A DNA stretch of 64,000 bases from Crocinitomicaceae bacterium (lineage in GTDB: Bacteria > Bacteroidota > Bacteroidia > Flavobacteriales_D > Crocinitomicaceae): NCBI GenBank assembly GCA_014762645.1, contig JABURP010000020.1, positions 27,041 through 91,040 on the forward strand, written 5' to 3'. Both the position numbers and the translations under genes were made by a program. Each line of letters starts with the position of its first letter. Positions within the stretch are counted from its first letter, which is position 1. This document shows positions 32,001-40,902 of this stretch, one piece after another. Below the pieces are notes generated by a model. It saw nothing but the letters and a program-made list of their open reading frames with translations. It searched no databases and was not told the DNA's origin.

Positions 32001-33232
32001 ATAACTGGATTTATAATCAATGTGCATATAATGATTATGCATTAGATGACGACCAAGAATATGAGAAGTTATTGGAAGGAACGGTTGCTCCATTTAACCG
32101 AGTAGGTGCAGGTGTTTATGGAATGCCTTTTGGGTGGCCTGGTGACGACCCTTCTACTAATGGAAATCAGGGATGGTTCACATTGGCACCAACTACACTA
32201 ACAAAATCGTGTTTCCCGGAAGTACATGATGTTGATATCATCATTACGTCTAATCAAGATTATTGGACAAGATGTCCGGTAATTGAGATTAATGACAACG
32301 AAACACAAACCGAGCATGGGGATGACATTCTTGCCATGAGAAGTGATCTTTCTGTAGATAAAAATGGAAATCCTGATGGTTCAGGTACTACTGGATTCGG
32401 TTGGTTCCCGGGATATGCCGTTGACGTTAATACTGGTGCTAGACTGAATATGGCTTTCGCTGAAAATTCGTGGTTACTTGGTGAAAACGGAGCAGATATG
32501 ATCTGGAATCCAACATCAAATTTTGCTGACCAGGTTGGAAACCCTCTTTTCGGAGGAATGCACTATATATACGTGTTCGGAGAGGATGTAGATGGTAGTG
32601 GTTCACCTGCTTATGATGGTGGTGTTTGGTTGGCAGAAAAGTTAGATGTATCTGTTTCTCAAGGAACAAGAAATCAAAACTATTACGCAGCCTGGAGATC
32701 TTGCTTGTGGGTAATGGAGCCTATGCTTATCCCTAACGCAACTCTTTTGGAAACAGATGTTGAAATTAATTTGAGAATCAGCAAACCTTATGAGGAAAGA
32801 ACTGTTCTTGGTGAGAATAATGGATTTCCTATGTATCGTTTCACAATTGATGAGCCTACACAAGTAACTCAAGCGGATCGTCTAGAGTCAGTATTGGATA
32901 ACATCAATGTAGTTCCTAATCCTTACTACGGATATAGTGAATACGAAACCACGAAACTTGATAACAGAATTAAAATTGTAAACCTTCCTGAAAGATGTAC
33001 TATTACCATCTTCAATATGCAAGGTGCATTGGTTAGATCATTTGAGAAAGATGATCCACTGACATCAATCGACTGGGATCTAAAAAACTACAACGGAGTT
33101 CCAATTGCTGGTGGTTTATATGTGATTCACGTTAAACTTCCGGTAACACAGACAGATGGTTCTGTCGTTGAAATGGAAAGAATAATCAAGTGGTATGGTG
33201 CCTTAAGACAACCAGATCTTGACAACCTGTAA
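29093..33232 (+). CDS. Giant secreted protein A (1379 residues), receptor cassette
   Basis: A 1379-residue exported protein with a signal peptide (to about residue 19, STFA). The mature part begins YKNFNDHGP and RAANCAPANERLFMDFNN. It has many Asp/Asn-rich, Trp-rich and Gly-rich segments and several paired cysteines. The last about 110 residues form a FlgD-Ig-like/C-terminal module: NINVVPNPYYGYSEYET, DNRIKIVNLPERCTITIFN, GALVRSF, GGLYVIHVKLP, ending ERIIKWYGALRQPDLDNL. This resembles but is longer than the T9SS type A sorting domain. The second giant (34613-38788) is a close paralogue. Lying between a TonB receptor and a PorV-like protein, it is probably a T9SS-linked surface or extracellular protein; no catalytic motif was recognised. 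Confidence 0.85.
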   Translation: MKNILLTILVLGIASSTFAYKNFNDHGPDHVPPNDGRAANCAPANERLFMDFNNVRALVETGGSLWQDRANGRASYEIPKESNRHVLYSGALWMGGEDVNGQLKLAAHRFRQGNDFWAGPLGDLIDGTGNYDPFVVQNAEMELYRDYGAAEIIPSECLKYDQFYTIRKAEVRQFIAWWNCDQGITAPEDCEAVEKPDDDIMNRIINWPAHGDVSLGQDFYLAPFYDNSTEANQANGIYDPINDGDYPWYDIEDEIDCRNDRRVTLFGDETHWWVFNDKGNIHTETGGDPIGMEIRAQAFAFATDDAINDMTFYNYELINRGTQTLYNTYFGQWVDSDIGNAFDDFVGCDVNRGLGFGFNGVSTDNGASGQEPYGASPPAVGVDFFEGPYQDNDGVDNAVGIGTNEALNGIGYGDGIADNERFGMRRFVYHNNSGGPTGDPTNATDYYLFMKGIWKNGQQMVYGGNGFNTGTSLPTDFMFPGDSDDQFWGTGGVDPGFDWSEVTEGNPPGDRRFLQSAGPFTLVPGAVNNITVGVVYGRNTAETDLEASVRAMKTADSKAQALFENCFELVEPPVAPILTIQEMENELILYLDEPVGFDEQTWFEVDKINIITPDELVQQGIYYDDTFRFEGYQIFQMIDGDASVSDLDDIEKARLVAQCDVQNGVSKLVNYTYDEQLQITIPSVMVDGADEGLRHSWSITEDLFATGARQLVNHKKYYYIAVAYAYNNYKTYDPNDPDALDGQKVPYLRSRISATGKGIESVIGIPHDPTPEADGTLFTTSYGWQPKITQIEGIGNGGKFIELDSASRASTVLNAPYKVDHPVYKSGAGPVDIKVIDPLNLAGGDYTLGFEKDSSSVNEATWWLARAYTDESGMAQTDTVFSDYVVGVRNEQLVLDWGISVNINQQFYIGSGACSNKFAEPIDATISYSDSSKAWLMGVPDDDQFYPTNWIRSGSTSENETDNPGGCDPNNWIYNQCAYNDYALDDDQEYEKLLEGTVAPFNRVGAGVYGMPFGWPGDDPSTNGNQGWFTLAPTTLTKSCFPEVHDVDIIITSNQDYWTRCPVIEINDNETQTEHGDDILAMRSDLSVDKNGNPDGSGTTGFGWFPGYAVDVNTGARLNMAFAENSWLLGENGADMIWNPTSNFADQVGNPLFGGMHYIYVFGEDVDGSGSPAYDGGVWLAEKLDVSVSQGTRNQNYYAAWRSCLWVMEPMLIPNATLLETDVEINLRISKPYEERTVLGENNGFPMYRFTIDEPTQVTQADRLESVLDNINVVPNPYYGYSEYETTKLDNRIKIVNLPERCTITIFNMQGALVRSFEKDDPLTSIDWDLKNYNGVPIAGGLYVIHVKLPVTQTDGSVVEMERIIKWYGALRQPDLDNL

Positions 33233-33262
33233 ACTTGATAATAATTTTGAAACTATTCGGAT

Positions 33263-34342
33263 ATGAAAATGAATAAGATAGTTAGGAATACATTTTTAGC
33301 GGCAGCAACGCTTTTCATCAGTGCGCCAGCAATGGCAGGAAATGGTGATCGTGTTGGTTCAGCCGGAGCTACTGAATTGCTAATCAATCCATGGGCTAGA
33401 TCTGCAGCCTGGGCAGACGCAAGTGTTGCTTGCGGTACAGGTCTGGATGCAGTATATACCAACATTGCAGGATTAGCATTTACAGATAAAACACAGATTC
33501 GTTTCGATCGTACAAACTGGTTAGGTGGTTCTGGAATCGCTATAAATTCTGCAGGACTTGCACAACGGGTATCGGATAATTCTGTTATATCTGTTACTGT
33601 TATGGCTATGACTTTTGGCGATATCCAAATTACGACTGTTGATCTTCCTGAAGGAGGTATCGGTGAGTTCTCTCCAACATATTCTAATTTTAATGTTGGT
33701 TATGCCAGAGAATTTACAAACTCTATTTATGGTGGAATCAACTTTAAAGTTGTGAATGAAGCCATTGCTAATATTAGAGGAACTGCCGTTGCAGTAGATG
33801 CTGGAATTCGATATATCACAGGTGAAGAAGATCAAATTAAATTTGGTATTACACTGAAAAATATCGGACCAACTATGACCTTTAAAGGTGATGGTATGGC
33901 AATCCAGGTTATGTATCCTAATACAGGCGAGTTAGCAACGCTTGAGCAAAGATCTGCGGCCTTCGAAATGCCTTCTACCTTAAATATTGGTGGGTCTTAT
34001 GACTTCAACTTTGGAGATATGCATAAACTTACAGGAGCTTTTGCTTTTTCTGCAAACTCATTCTCTAATGACCAGTACAGATTGGGTGTTAACTATGGAA
34101 TGACAGGTGGTAAAATGAATTTTAACCTGATGGCAGGTTATACTTTCGAAGAGGGGCTATTCTCTGACCAGGGGTTAGTTTACGGAGGAAGAGTAACTGC
34201 ATTGAGCGGATTTTCTGCCGGAGTATCTATTGATGGTATTGTAGGAAAAAACAAACATGCGTTAGGAATTCAATATGCTTATCGTCATGCAAACCCATTC
34301 AATGGTATACATACGGTTGGTTTGTCAATCGACATTAAATAA
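33263..34342 (+). CDS. PorV/PorQ-family outer membrane protein
   Basis: A 359-residue outer-membrane barrel with a signal peptide (to about residue 25, APAMA). Hallmarks of the PorV (LptO)/PorQ-like family are GATELLINPWARSAAWADASVA and GLDAVYTNIAGLAFTDKTQI at the N-terminus, then many amphipathic strands and a C-terminal HTVGLSIDIK. PorV takes part in the T9SS as a shuttle that brings cargo to the sortase PorU. Here the gene lies within the receptor/giant-protein cassette, 30 bases after giant A, so it may be a dedicated partner rather than the housekeeping PorV (inference). ATG at 33269 is an alternative start. Terminator at 34364-34393. Confidence 0.88.
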   Translation: MKMNKIVRNTFLAAATLFISAPAMAGNGDRVGSAGATELLINPWARSAAWADASVACGTGLDAVYTNIAGLAFTDKTQIRFDRTNWLGGSGIAINSAGLAQRVSDNSVISVTVMAMTFGDIQITTVDLPEGGIGEFSPTYSNFNVGYAREFTNSIYGGINFKVVNEAIANIRGTAVAVDAGIRYITGEEDQIKFGITLKNIGPTMTFKGDGMAIQVMYPNTGELATLEQRSAAFEMPSTLNIGGSYDFNFGDMHKLTGAFAFSANSFSNDQYRLGVNYGMTGGKMNFNLMAGYTFEEGLFSDQGLVYGGRVTALSGFSAGVSIDGIVGKNKHALGIQYAYRHANPFNGIHTVGLSIDIK

Positions 34343-34363
34343 GAAATTTTTCTATTCAATATT

Positions 34364-34393
34364 AAAAACCCTGACTTCGGTCAGGGTTTTTTT
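34364..34393 (+). terminator. UUCG-tetraloop terminator after the PorV-like gene
   Basis: AAAAACCCTGAC pairs perfectly with GTCAGGGTTTTT around a TTCG loop, followed by more T. It ends the receptor-giant-PorV unit. The rest of the 270-base gap before giant B (34394-34612) shows a weak inverted repeat (GCTCAA/TTGAGC at about 34533-34553) and no perfect promoter box. Confidence 0.9.
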
Positions 34394-34612
34394 ATGTTTG
34401 AAAAGTTAGAATTGAGAATTATTGTTCCACTTATTTTCTTTTAATCGTAGTTCTCAACATGTGAAATGTAGTGATTCGCTATTCAACTGGAAAAACAGTT
34501 GAAAATTAATGTTTTTAGAAGCTTATATTATTGCTCAAACATTGAGATTGAGCTATTTGACGACAGTGCTTAATACGGGATATTTGATAGAAGTCATTTA
34601 AAAACCCACGTT

Positions 34613-37600
34613 ATGTACAAATCAAGTCTTTTATTTCTTGCTGTTGCACTTTCAATAAATAGTGTCGCATATAAAAATTTTAATCACCACCATTCATCCA
34701 ATGATCACGGAAATGATGGGCGGGCTGCAAACTGTGCTCCCGCGAATGAACGATTGTTTATGCAATACAACAATGTTCGTGCAATAATTGAAACCGGAGG
34801 CTCATTATGGCAAGACCGATTAACAGGAGCCAATGGATCTGCTTCTTATGAAGTTCCCAAAGGGTCTAATAAACACGTACTGTATTCCGGTGCCCTATGG
34901 ATGGCTGGTGAAGACATTAATGGTCAATTGAAAATTGCAGCTCACATGTTTAGACAAGGAAACGATTTTTGGGCTGGTCCGCTTGGGGATCTAATAGAAG
35001 GAACAGGTAATTATAACCCTTTTGAAATCCAAAATGCGGAGAAAACACTCTATAGAGATTACGGAGCTGCAGAAATTATACCGTCTGAGTGTAATAAATA
35101 TGACCAATTTTTTACCATAAGAAGATCAGAGGTAATTCAGTTTGTCAACTGGTGGAATTGCGAAAACGACCCGAATGTTGACCCAGCTAAGTGTGATGGC
35201 GTAGAAAAGCCCAATGATGATATTATGAATCGAATTATCAATTGGCCTGCACATGGAGATGTAACGCTGGGACAGGATTTTTATCTCGCGCCTTTTTATG
35301 ACAATAAAGACTATGATGGTAATCAGGCGGATATTTACGACCCACTTAATGACGGAGATTACCCCTGGTATGATTTAGAAATGGAGATTCAATGTAGAAA
35401 CGACCGCCGGGTAACATTATATGGTGATGAAACGCACTGGTGGGTATTTAATGATAAAGGAAACATCCACACGGAAACTGGTGGTGACCCTATTGGTATG
35501 GAAGTTCGTGCACAAGCCTTTTCCTTTGCGACTAATGACGCGATTAATGACATGACTTTTTATAATTATGAATTGATCAATCGCGGGACACAAACTTTAT
35601 ACAACACTTATTTCGGACAATGGGTAGATTCTGATATTGGTAAAGCAGATAATGATTATGTGGGGTGTGATGTCTCTCGTGGTTTAGGATATGGTTACAA
35701 TGCTCAAACTTTTGATGCGGGTCAAAGTGGTCAAGAACCTTATGGACTGTCGCCACCAGCCATTGGGGTTGACTTCTTTGAAGGTCCCTATAAAGACAAT
35801 GATCAAAAAGATAATCCACTAACCACAAATATTCCAGAAGCAATTGCCGAAGAAGGAATACCTTATGAAGGATTGGGTATTGGTTATGGAGATGGTATCA
35901 TTGATAATGAACGTTTAGGTATGTCTAAGTTCGTTTACTTCAATAACGAATCCGGTGATAAGGGTGATCCTCAAACTGCAGTAGAGTACTATCAATATAT
36001 GAGAGGAATGTGGAAAAATGGAGACCCATTTACCTATGGAGATGATGGTTTTGGAGGTAGTTTAATCACAAGTTATTGTTTTCCGGGAGACTCGGATCCG
36101 TACGGTTGGGGAACTGGAGGAGTGCAGGGACCTGAATGGTCTGAGGTAACAGAGCAAAATCCTGTCAATCAGGATAAACGGTTCTTGCAATCCGCCGGAC
36201 CATTTACGTTGAAGCCGGGCGCAGTAAATAATATTACAGTCGGTGTAGTGTACGGAAGAAATACGGCTGAATCTGACCTTGAATCGTCTGTAAGAACCAT
36301 GAAAGCAGCAGATACAAAGGCACAGGCCCTGTTCGATAATTGCTTTGAACTGGTAAATCCGCCTCCTGCACCAATTTTAACCATTCAGGAAATGGAAAAT
36401 GAACTCATCCTTTACCTGGAATCAGGTCCTAACTTTGATGAGGAAGAATGGTTTGCTGAAGATGTGATCAACATTAACACGCCGGACTCACTCAAAGATC
36501 AGGGAATCTACTATGATGATACATTTAGATTTGAAGGATACCAAATCTATCAATTGGTAGATAAGGATGCTTCTGTATCTGAAATTGATGACATTGAAAA
36601 AGCAAGACTTGTGGCACAATGTGACATCAAAAATGGCGTATCTAAATTGGTTAATTATACCTATGATGAGCAATTGGGAATAACAATTCCAGCGGTTATG
36701 GTAGATGGAGCTGATGAAGGAATAGAGCACTCGTTCAGGGTTACAGAAGATTTGTTTGCTACTGGAGATCGAAAATTGATAAACCACAAAAAGTACTATT
36801 ACATTGCAGTAGCCTACGCTTACAACAACTTTAAAAATTATGATCCCAATGATCCGGATGCCCTGGATGGACAGAAAATACCTTATCTGCGATCCAGACA
36901 GGCTGCAGTAGGAGGAGAGATAGAGTCGGTACTTGGTATTCCACATGATCCTACACCGGAAGCTCATGGAACTACATTTACGACAAGTTATGGATATCAA
37001 CCACCAATAACTCAAATTGAAGGTATCGGTAACGGAGGTGCGTTCCTGAGGTTGGATTCGTCGAGTATCGATTATATAGTTGCAAACTGGGATATGAATC
37101 ACCCAACTTACCAGTCGGGATATGGACCTATTGGTGTAAAAGTGATTGATCCTTTAAACCTTGCAGCTGGAACCTATACTTTACGTTTTGATCAGAACCC
37201 GTCTGATATTAATGAAGCTTCCTGGTCAATTGAACGACTGTATAATTCTCAGACGGAAGTTATCTCATCTGATTATGTGGTTGGTGTTAAGAATGAACAA
37301 CTCATTCTGGATTGGGGGATATCGGTTACTATAAATCAACAGTATTATGAGGGAACGGGCAACTGTACCGATAAGTATACGGATCCTATCGCAGCTACAC
37401 TAACCTATGCGGATTCCTCCAAATCCTGGTTATCGGGTGTTTCAGATGACGATCAGTACTATCCAACCAACTGGATTCGTTCGGGTAGTACCAACGAAAA
37501 TGAAGGCGACAATCCCGGAGGTTGTAATCCGTACAACTGGATATATAATCAATGTGCATACAATGACTATAGTCTGGATGACGAACAGGAGTATGAGAAG

Positions 37601-38788
37601 CTATTAGATGGGACCGTTGCACCTTTCAACAGAGTTGGGGCTGGAGTCTATGGGATGCCATTCGGGTGGCCGGGTGATAGCGCAACTATGAATAATAACC
37701 AAGGTTGGTTCACACTCGCCGGTACGGCACTGAAAAAAGCATGTTTTACAAAACTTCATGACGTTGATATCATTATTACATCTGACAAGTCTAAGTGGAC
37801 GAGGTGTCCTGTAATTGAAATCAATGATAATGAATCCCAAACTGAGCACGGTGATGACATTTTAGGAATGCGGTCAGATCTATCAGTAGATAAATCAGGG
37901 TTATCCGTAGGAGATCCTGGATATAATCCTGCCGAAGGGGACCTTATACAATCAACAGGTATGGGGTGGTTTCCTGGATTTGCGATTGATGTAACTACCG
38001 GTCAACGATTAAATATGTGTTTTTCTGAGAACTCGTGGCTAAGAGGTGAAAATGGAGATGATATGATTTGGAACCCTACGGCCAATTTTGCAGATCAGGT
38101 TGATAATCCTCTATTCGGTGGGATGCATTATGTATATGTCTTTGGCGAAGATTTAAACGATAGCGGATCACCGGCTTATGACCAGGGTCAATGGTTGTCC
38201 GAAATGTTTGACGTCACAGCAGCTAACAGAAAGAGCAATTTTTACGAAGCCTGGAGGTCTTGTATGTGGGTTTGGGAACCAATGTTGAAGAAAAATGCAC
38301 GACTATTGGCAACAGATGCTGAACTCAACTTACGTGTAAATATGCCTTACCAGGACAGGTTGGTAAATGGAGAGAATAATGCACGACCAATGTATCAATT
38401 TACCATTTCTGAGCCAACAAAACTGGCCCAGGGAGATGCATTGGAATCTGTCCTTGACAATATTAATGTGGTACCAAATCCATATTATGGCTACAGCGCG
38501 TATGAAACCAGTAAATTGGACAACAGGATTAAGTTCACTAATTTACCCGAAGTATGTGAAATCACCATCTTCAATATGCAAGGTGCATTGGTCAGAAATT
38601 TTAAGAAGAATGACCCTCTTACTTCATTGGACTGGAACCTGCAAAATCATCAGGGTGTTCCAATTGCAGGTGGGTTATATGTCATCCATATAAAATTACC
38701 GCCAAACGAGTATAACGGACTGGAACAGAGGGAACGAATCATTAAATGGTATGGTGCAATTCGTCCACCGGATCTCGATAATCTATAA
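34613..38788 (+). CDS. Giant secreted protein B (1391 residues), paralogue of A
   Basis: A 1391-residue exported protein, colinear with giant A over its whole length. Shared blocks include GGSLWQDR, HVLYSGALWM.GED, RQGNDFWAGPLGDLI.GTGNY, NDRRVTL.GDETHWWVFNDKG, PNNWIYNQCAYNDY-like and the C-terminal PNPYYGYS...GGLYVIH.KLP...IIKWYGA.R.PDLDNL. Signal peptide short (to about residue 20). Insertions relative to A occur in the middle (around residues 405-425) and near the C-terminal third (about residues 1100-1115). It has its own transcription unit after the PorV terminator. Codon use differs somewhat from A at many synonymous sites, so the duplication is not recent. Function unknown; likely a surface or secreted T9SS-related protein. 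Confidence 0.85.
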   Translation: MYKSSLLFLAVALSINSVAYKNFNHHHSSNDHGNDGRAANCAPANERLFMQYNNVRAIIETGGSLWQDRLTGANGSASYEVPKGSNKHVLYSGALWMAGEDINGQLKIAAHMFRQGNDFWAGPLGDLIEGTGNYNPFEIQNAEKTLYRDYGAAEIIPSECNKYDQFFTIRRSEVIQFVNWWNCENDPNVDPAKCDGVEKPNDDIMNRIINWPAHGDVTLGQDFYLAPFYDNKDYDGNQADIYDPLNDGDYPWYDLEMEIQCRNDRRVTLYGDETHWWVFNDKGNIHTETGGDPIGMEVRAQAFSFATNDAINDMTFYNYELINRGTQTLYNTYFGQWVDSDIGKADNDYVGCDVSRGLGYGYNAQTFDAGQSGQEPYGLSPPAIGVDFFEGPYKDNDQKDNPLTTNIPEAIAEEGIPYEGLGIGYGDGIIDNERLGMSKFVYFNNESGDKGDPQTAVEYYQYMRGMWKNGDPFTYGDDGFGGSLITSYCFPGDSDPYGWGTGGVQGPEWSEVTEQNPVNQDKRFLQSAGPFTLKPGAVNNITVGVVYGRNTAESDLESSVRTMKAADTKAQALFDNCFELVNPPPAPILTIQEMENELILYLESGPNFDEEEWFAEDVININTPDSLKDQGIYYDDTFRFEGYQIYQLVDKDASVSEIDDIEKARLVAQCDIKNGVSKLVNYTYDEQLGITIPAVMVDGADEGIEHSFRVTEDLFATGDRKLINHKKYYYIAVAYAYNNFKNYDPNDPDALDGQKIPYLRSRQAAVGGEIESVLGIPHDPTPEAHGTTFTTSYGYQPPITQIEGIGNGGAFLRLDSSSIDYIVANWDMNHPTYQSGYGPIGVKVIDPLNLAAGTYTLRFDQNPSDINEASWSIERLYNSQTEVISSDYVVGVKNEQLILDWGISVTINQQYYEGTGNCTDKYTDPIAATLTYADSSKSWLSGVSDDDQYYPTNWIRSGSTNENEGDNPGGCNPYNWIYNQCAYNDYSLDDEQEYEKLLDGTVAPFNRVGAGVYGMPFGWPGDSATMNNNQGWFTLAGTALKKACFTKLHDVDIIITSDKSKWTRCPVIEINDNESQTEHGDDILGMRSDLSVDKSGLSVGDPGYNPAEGDLIQSTGMGWFPGFAIDVTTGQRLNMCFSENSWLRGENGDDMIWNPTANFADQVDNPLFGGMHYVYVFGEDLNDSGSPAYDQGQWLSEMFDVTAANRKSNFYEAWRSCMWVWEPMLKKNARLLATDAELNLRVNMPYQDRLVNGENNARPMYQFTISEPTKLAQGDALESVLDNINVVPNPYYGYSAYETSKLDNRIKFTNLPEVCEITIFNMQGALVRNFKKNDPLTSLDWNLQNHQGVPIAGGLYVIHIKLPPNEYNGLEQRERIIKWYGAIRPPDLDNL

Positions 38789-38845
38789 AAAAAATCAAGC
38801 TTCAAGTAAATTAGATGATTTAGCTGAGGATAAGGATAATTTTCA

Positions 38846-38853
38846 TAAATTTG
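38846..38853 (+). promoter_or_regulatory. Putative -7 promoter box upstream of greA
   Basis: TAAATTTG, a perfect TAnnTTTG match, 70 bases before the greA ATG. A terminator-like hairpin lies between it and the gene. Confidence 0.4.
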
Positions 38854-38864
38854 TTTATACAAGG

Positions 38865-38890
38865 GTCCCCGACATGAGTCGGGGACTTTT
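38865..38890 (+). terminator. Terminator-like hairpin between giant B and greA
   Basis: GTCCCCGAC (38865-38873) pairs with GTCGGGGAC (38878-38886) around a 4-base loop, followed by TTTTG. It most likely terminates giant B, 76 bases after its stop. Because the greA promoter box lies upstream of it, it may instead be a 5' hairpin of the greA mRNA. Confidence 0.75.
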
Positions 38891-38915
38891 GTTCTTTATT
38901 ATTAAACCTTGAATT

Positions 38916-39389
38916 ATGTCGGATATTAGATATTATACGGAGGAAGGATTGCAAAAACTGAAGAATGAACTCAACCACATGAAGAAGGTTGAGCGACCGG
39001 CTATATCACAACAAATAGCAGAGGCAAGAGATAAAGGAGATTTATCTGAAAATGCCGAATATGATGCTGCTAAAGAAGCACAGGGATTATTAGAAGCGAA
39101 AATCGCTCAACTTGAAAATATTGTGGCCAATGCACGAATCATTGATGAGTCTCAGTTGGACGATTCAAAAGTGTTGATCTTATCTAAAGTTAAGATCAAA
39201 AATGTCAAAAACGGAATGGAGCTGGAGTATACACTCGTTGCAGAAAACGAGGCTGACTTAAAAGCAGGTAAAATTTCAATTGACTCACCAATAGGAAAAG
39301 GCCTTCTGGGTAAAGAAGTTGGAGAAATGGCTGATATTAAAGTGCCTAACGGTGTGATGCAGTTTGAAATTTTAGAAATTTCTAGATAA
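38916..39389 (+). CDS. greA: Transcription elongation factor GreA
   Basis: A 157-residue protein that rescues backtracked RNA polymerase by stimulating transcript cleavage. The N-terminal coiled coil (residues 1-75, with GDLSENAEYDAAKEAQG at the tip carrying the two catalytic acidic residues) and the C-terminal globular FKBP-like domain (SPIGKGLLGKEVGE...) are both complete. Normal length. Its stop overlaps the ATG of the HIT gene (TAATG). Confidence 0.97.
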   Translation: MSDIRYYTEEGLQKLKNELNHMKKVERPAISQQIAEARDKGDLSENAEYDAAKEAQGLLEAKIAQLENIVANARIIDESQLDDSKVLILSKVKIKNVKNGMELEYTLVAENEADLKAGKISIDSPIGKGLLGKEVGEMADIKVPNGVMQFEILEISR

Positions 39390-39778
39390 TGGCAACAATT
39401 TTTACCAAAATAATTAACGGTGAAATTCCATCTTACAAAGTAGCTGAGAATGAAAAATTCTATGCGTTTCTAGATATATCACCCCTACAAAAAGGACATA
39501 CACTTGTCGTTCCGAAAAAAGAAGAAGATTACCTGTTTGACCTGGAAGATTCTGACCTTCAGGATATGATTGTCTTTGCCAAAGGAATTGCTGCCAAAAT
39601 CAAAAAGTCTTTTCCGTGTAACCGTGTAGGCATGACAGTAATCGGGTTGGAAGTTCCACATGCACATATCCACCTAATTCCTATTAATGCAGAAAAGGAC
39701 ATGAATTTTCACAGCCCGAAACTTGAACTGTCAAAAGAAGAGTTTGAGGAAATCGCTGAAATGCTTAGGAAAGCCTAA
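39389..39778 (+). CDS. HIT family protein
   Basis: A 129-residue histidine-triad nucleotide hydrolase or transferase. The triad motif is PHAHIHLIP (about residues 90-98), with the upstream FLDISPLQKGHTLVVPK strand. It is overlapped by one base with greA and therefore cotranscribed. The pairing greA-HIT is common in Bacteroidota. The substrate (nucleotide phosphoramidate or dinucleotide) cannot be read from sequence. Confidence 0.93.
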   Translation: MATIFTKIINGEIPSYKVAENEKFYAFLDISPLQKGHTLVVPKKEEDYLFDLEDSDLQDMIVFAKGIAAKIKKSFPCNRVGMTVIGLEVPHAHIHLIPINAEKDMNFHSPKLELSKEEFEEIAEMLRKA

Positions 39779-39799
39779 TACTTAAGGAAATATTTGTAA

Positions 39800-40360
39800 T
39801 TAACCCTTCTTCCTTCCGGGATTATCTGCTAAAAATGCTTTCCAACTACCACTCTTAGATTTATTGTGCTCACCAACACCACCTTGAAAATGATGACAAA
39901 CAGCTGCGGCAAGTCCATCTGTTGCATCCAATAATTTCGGAACTTCTTTCATATCTAGTAATCGCACCAACATGTGTGCCACTTGCTCCTTAGAAGCATT
40001 TCCACTTCCTGTAATGGATTGCTTGATCTTTTTTGGTGTATACTCTTCAATGGGGATATTCCGGTTTAGTGCCGCCGCAATTGCAACACCCTGTGCTCTT
40101 CCCAATTTTAACATGGACTGGACATTTTTACCAAAAAAAGGTGCCTCAATGGACATCTCATCTGGTTTATATTCGGCAATGAGTTGATCAACCCGATCAA
40201 ATATACGCTTGAGTTTATCCGGTTGCGTCTTGTATTTGCTCAATTTCAAAACACCATAGTTGATTAAAATAAGTTCCTTTCCCTTAACGTGGATCAGTCC
40301 ATATCCCATCACGACCGTTCCCGGGTCAATTCCTAAAATTATTTTATCCTTTTTATTCAA
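39800..40360 (-). CDS. ruvC: Crossover junction endodeoxyribonuclease RuvC
   Basis: A 186-residue Holliday-junction resolvase. Catalytic acidic residues are visible in [14 protein letters not shown] (Asp about residue 12), [11 protein letters not shown] (Glu) and [15 protein letters not shown] (Asp pair). The start is TTG, one base after the stop of the SixA-like gene; no ATG is available before the GIDPGT motif. The C-terminal tail is longer than in E. coli and basic. Convergent with the HIT gene. Confidence 0.95.
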   Translation of the reverse strand: MNKKDKIILGIDPGTVVMGYGLIHVKGKELILINYGVLKLSKYKTQPDKLKRIFDRVDQLIAEYKPDEMSIEAPFFGKNVQSMLKLGRAQGVAIAAALNRNIPIEEYTPKKIKQSITGSGNASKEQVAHMLVRLLDMKEVPKLLDATDGLAAAVCHHFQGGVGEHNKSKSGSWKAFLADNPGRKKG

Positions 40361-40361
40361 C

Positions 40362-40847
40362 TTATGGCAAATATATGTTTGGCGGGAAAGCCTCTATGAC
40401 AGTGCCGCTACCCTGTGTTATTTCGTCCCAGGAATCACACTCAAATTGAAAATGTATCAACATTCCCGTTGACAGGGCATACATCTCACCAGCTAGATAA
40501 CTGGCAAAATCAGAAATCCCAAAATTGTGGCCAACGTAGAGTAAAGAAGAACTTTCTGCATTTTTACGAATGTAGTTTTGAATATCTTCCTGCCGGGCTA
40601 AATAAAGTTCCTTGCTATATAAGATGTTATTAATACCCAAATAATGATTAGCAATCTGAGCCGTTTCTTTTGTCCGTAAAGCAGATGAAAAGATAAGCTG
40701 ATCGATCTGATTTCCCTGAGTTTGAAGCTTATATCCAATCTGATTTATCTGGACAATACCTTTCTTATTTAACGGCCGCTCATAGTCCGAATCATATTTT
40801 TCAGGATTAGCTGCTTTTCCGTGCCGTAATAAGTAAAGATTTAACAT
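40362..40847 (-). CDS. SixA-like histidine phosphatase
   Basis: A 161-residue member of the histidine phosphatase (RHG) superfamily. The phosphohistidine motif LYLLRHGKA is at the N-terminus, followed by ERPLNKKG and [13 protein letters not shown], with the second His in [10 protein letters not shown]. These are the marks of SixA, which removes phosphate from phosphohistidine proteins. It lies one base before ruvC and shares its transcript. Substrate unknown. Confidence 0.9.
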   Translation of the reverse strand: MLNLYLLRHGKAANPEKYDSDYERPLNKKGIVQINQIGYKLQTQGNQIDQLIFSSALRTKETAQIANHYLGINNILYSKELYLARQEDIQNYIRKNAESSSLLYVGHNFGISDFASYLAGEMYALSTGMLIHFQFECDSWDEITQGSGTVIEAFPPNIYLP

Positions 40848-40902
40848 TTTAAAAAAGTTGGGTATTTTTCCAACCCTAAGTTAAGTAATCTCGTTTACTA
40901 TT

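Noticed and set aside
29093..38788. The two giants as a possible assembly duplication
   Set aside because: The copies differ at many synonymous and non-synonymous sites and have different insertions, so they are true paralogues.
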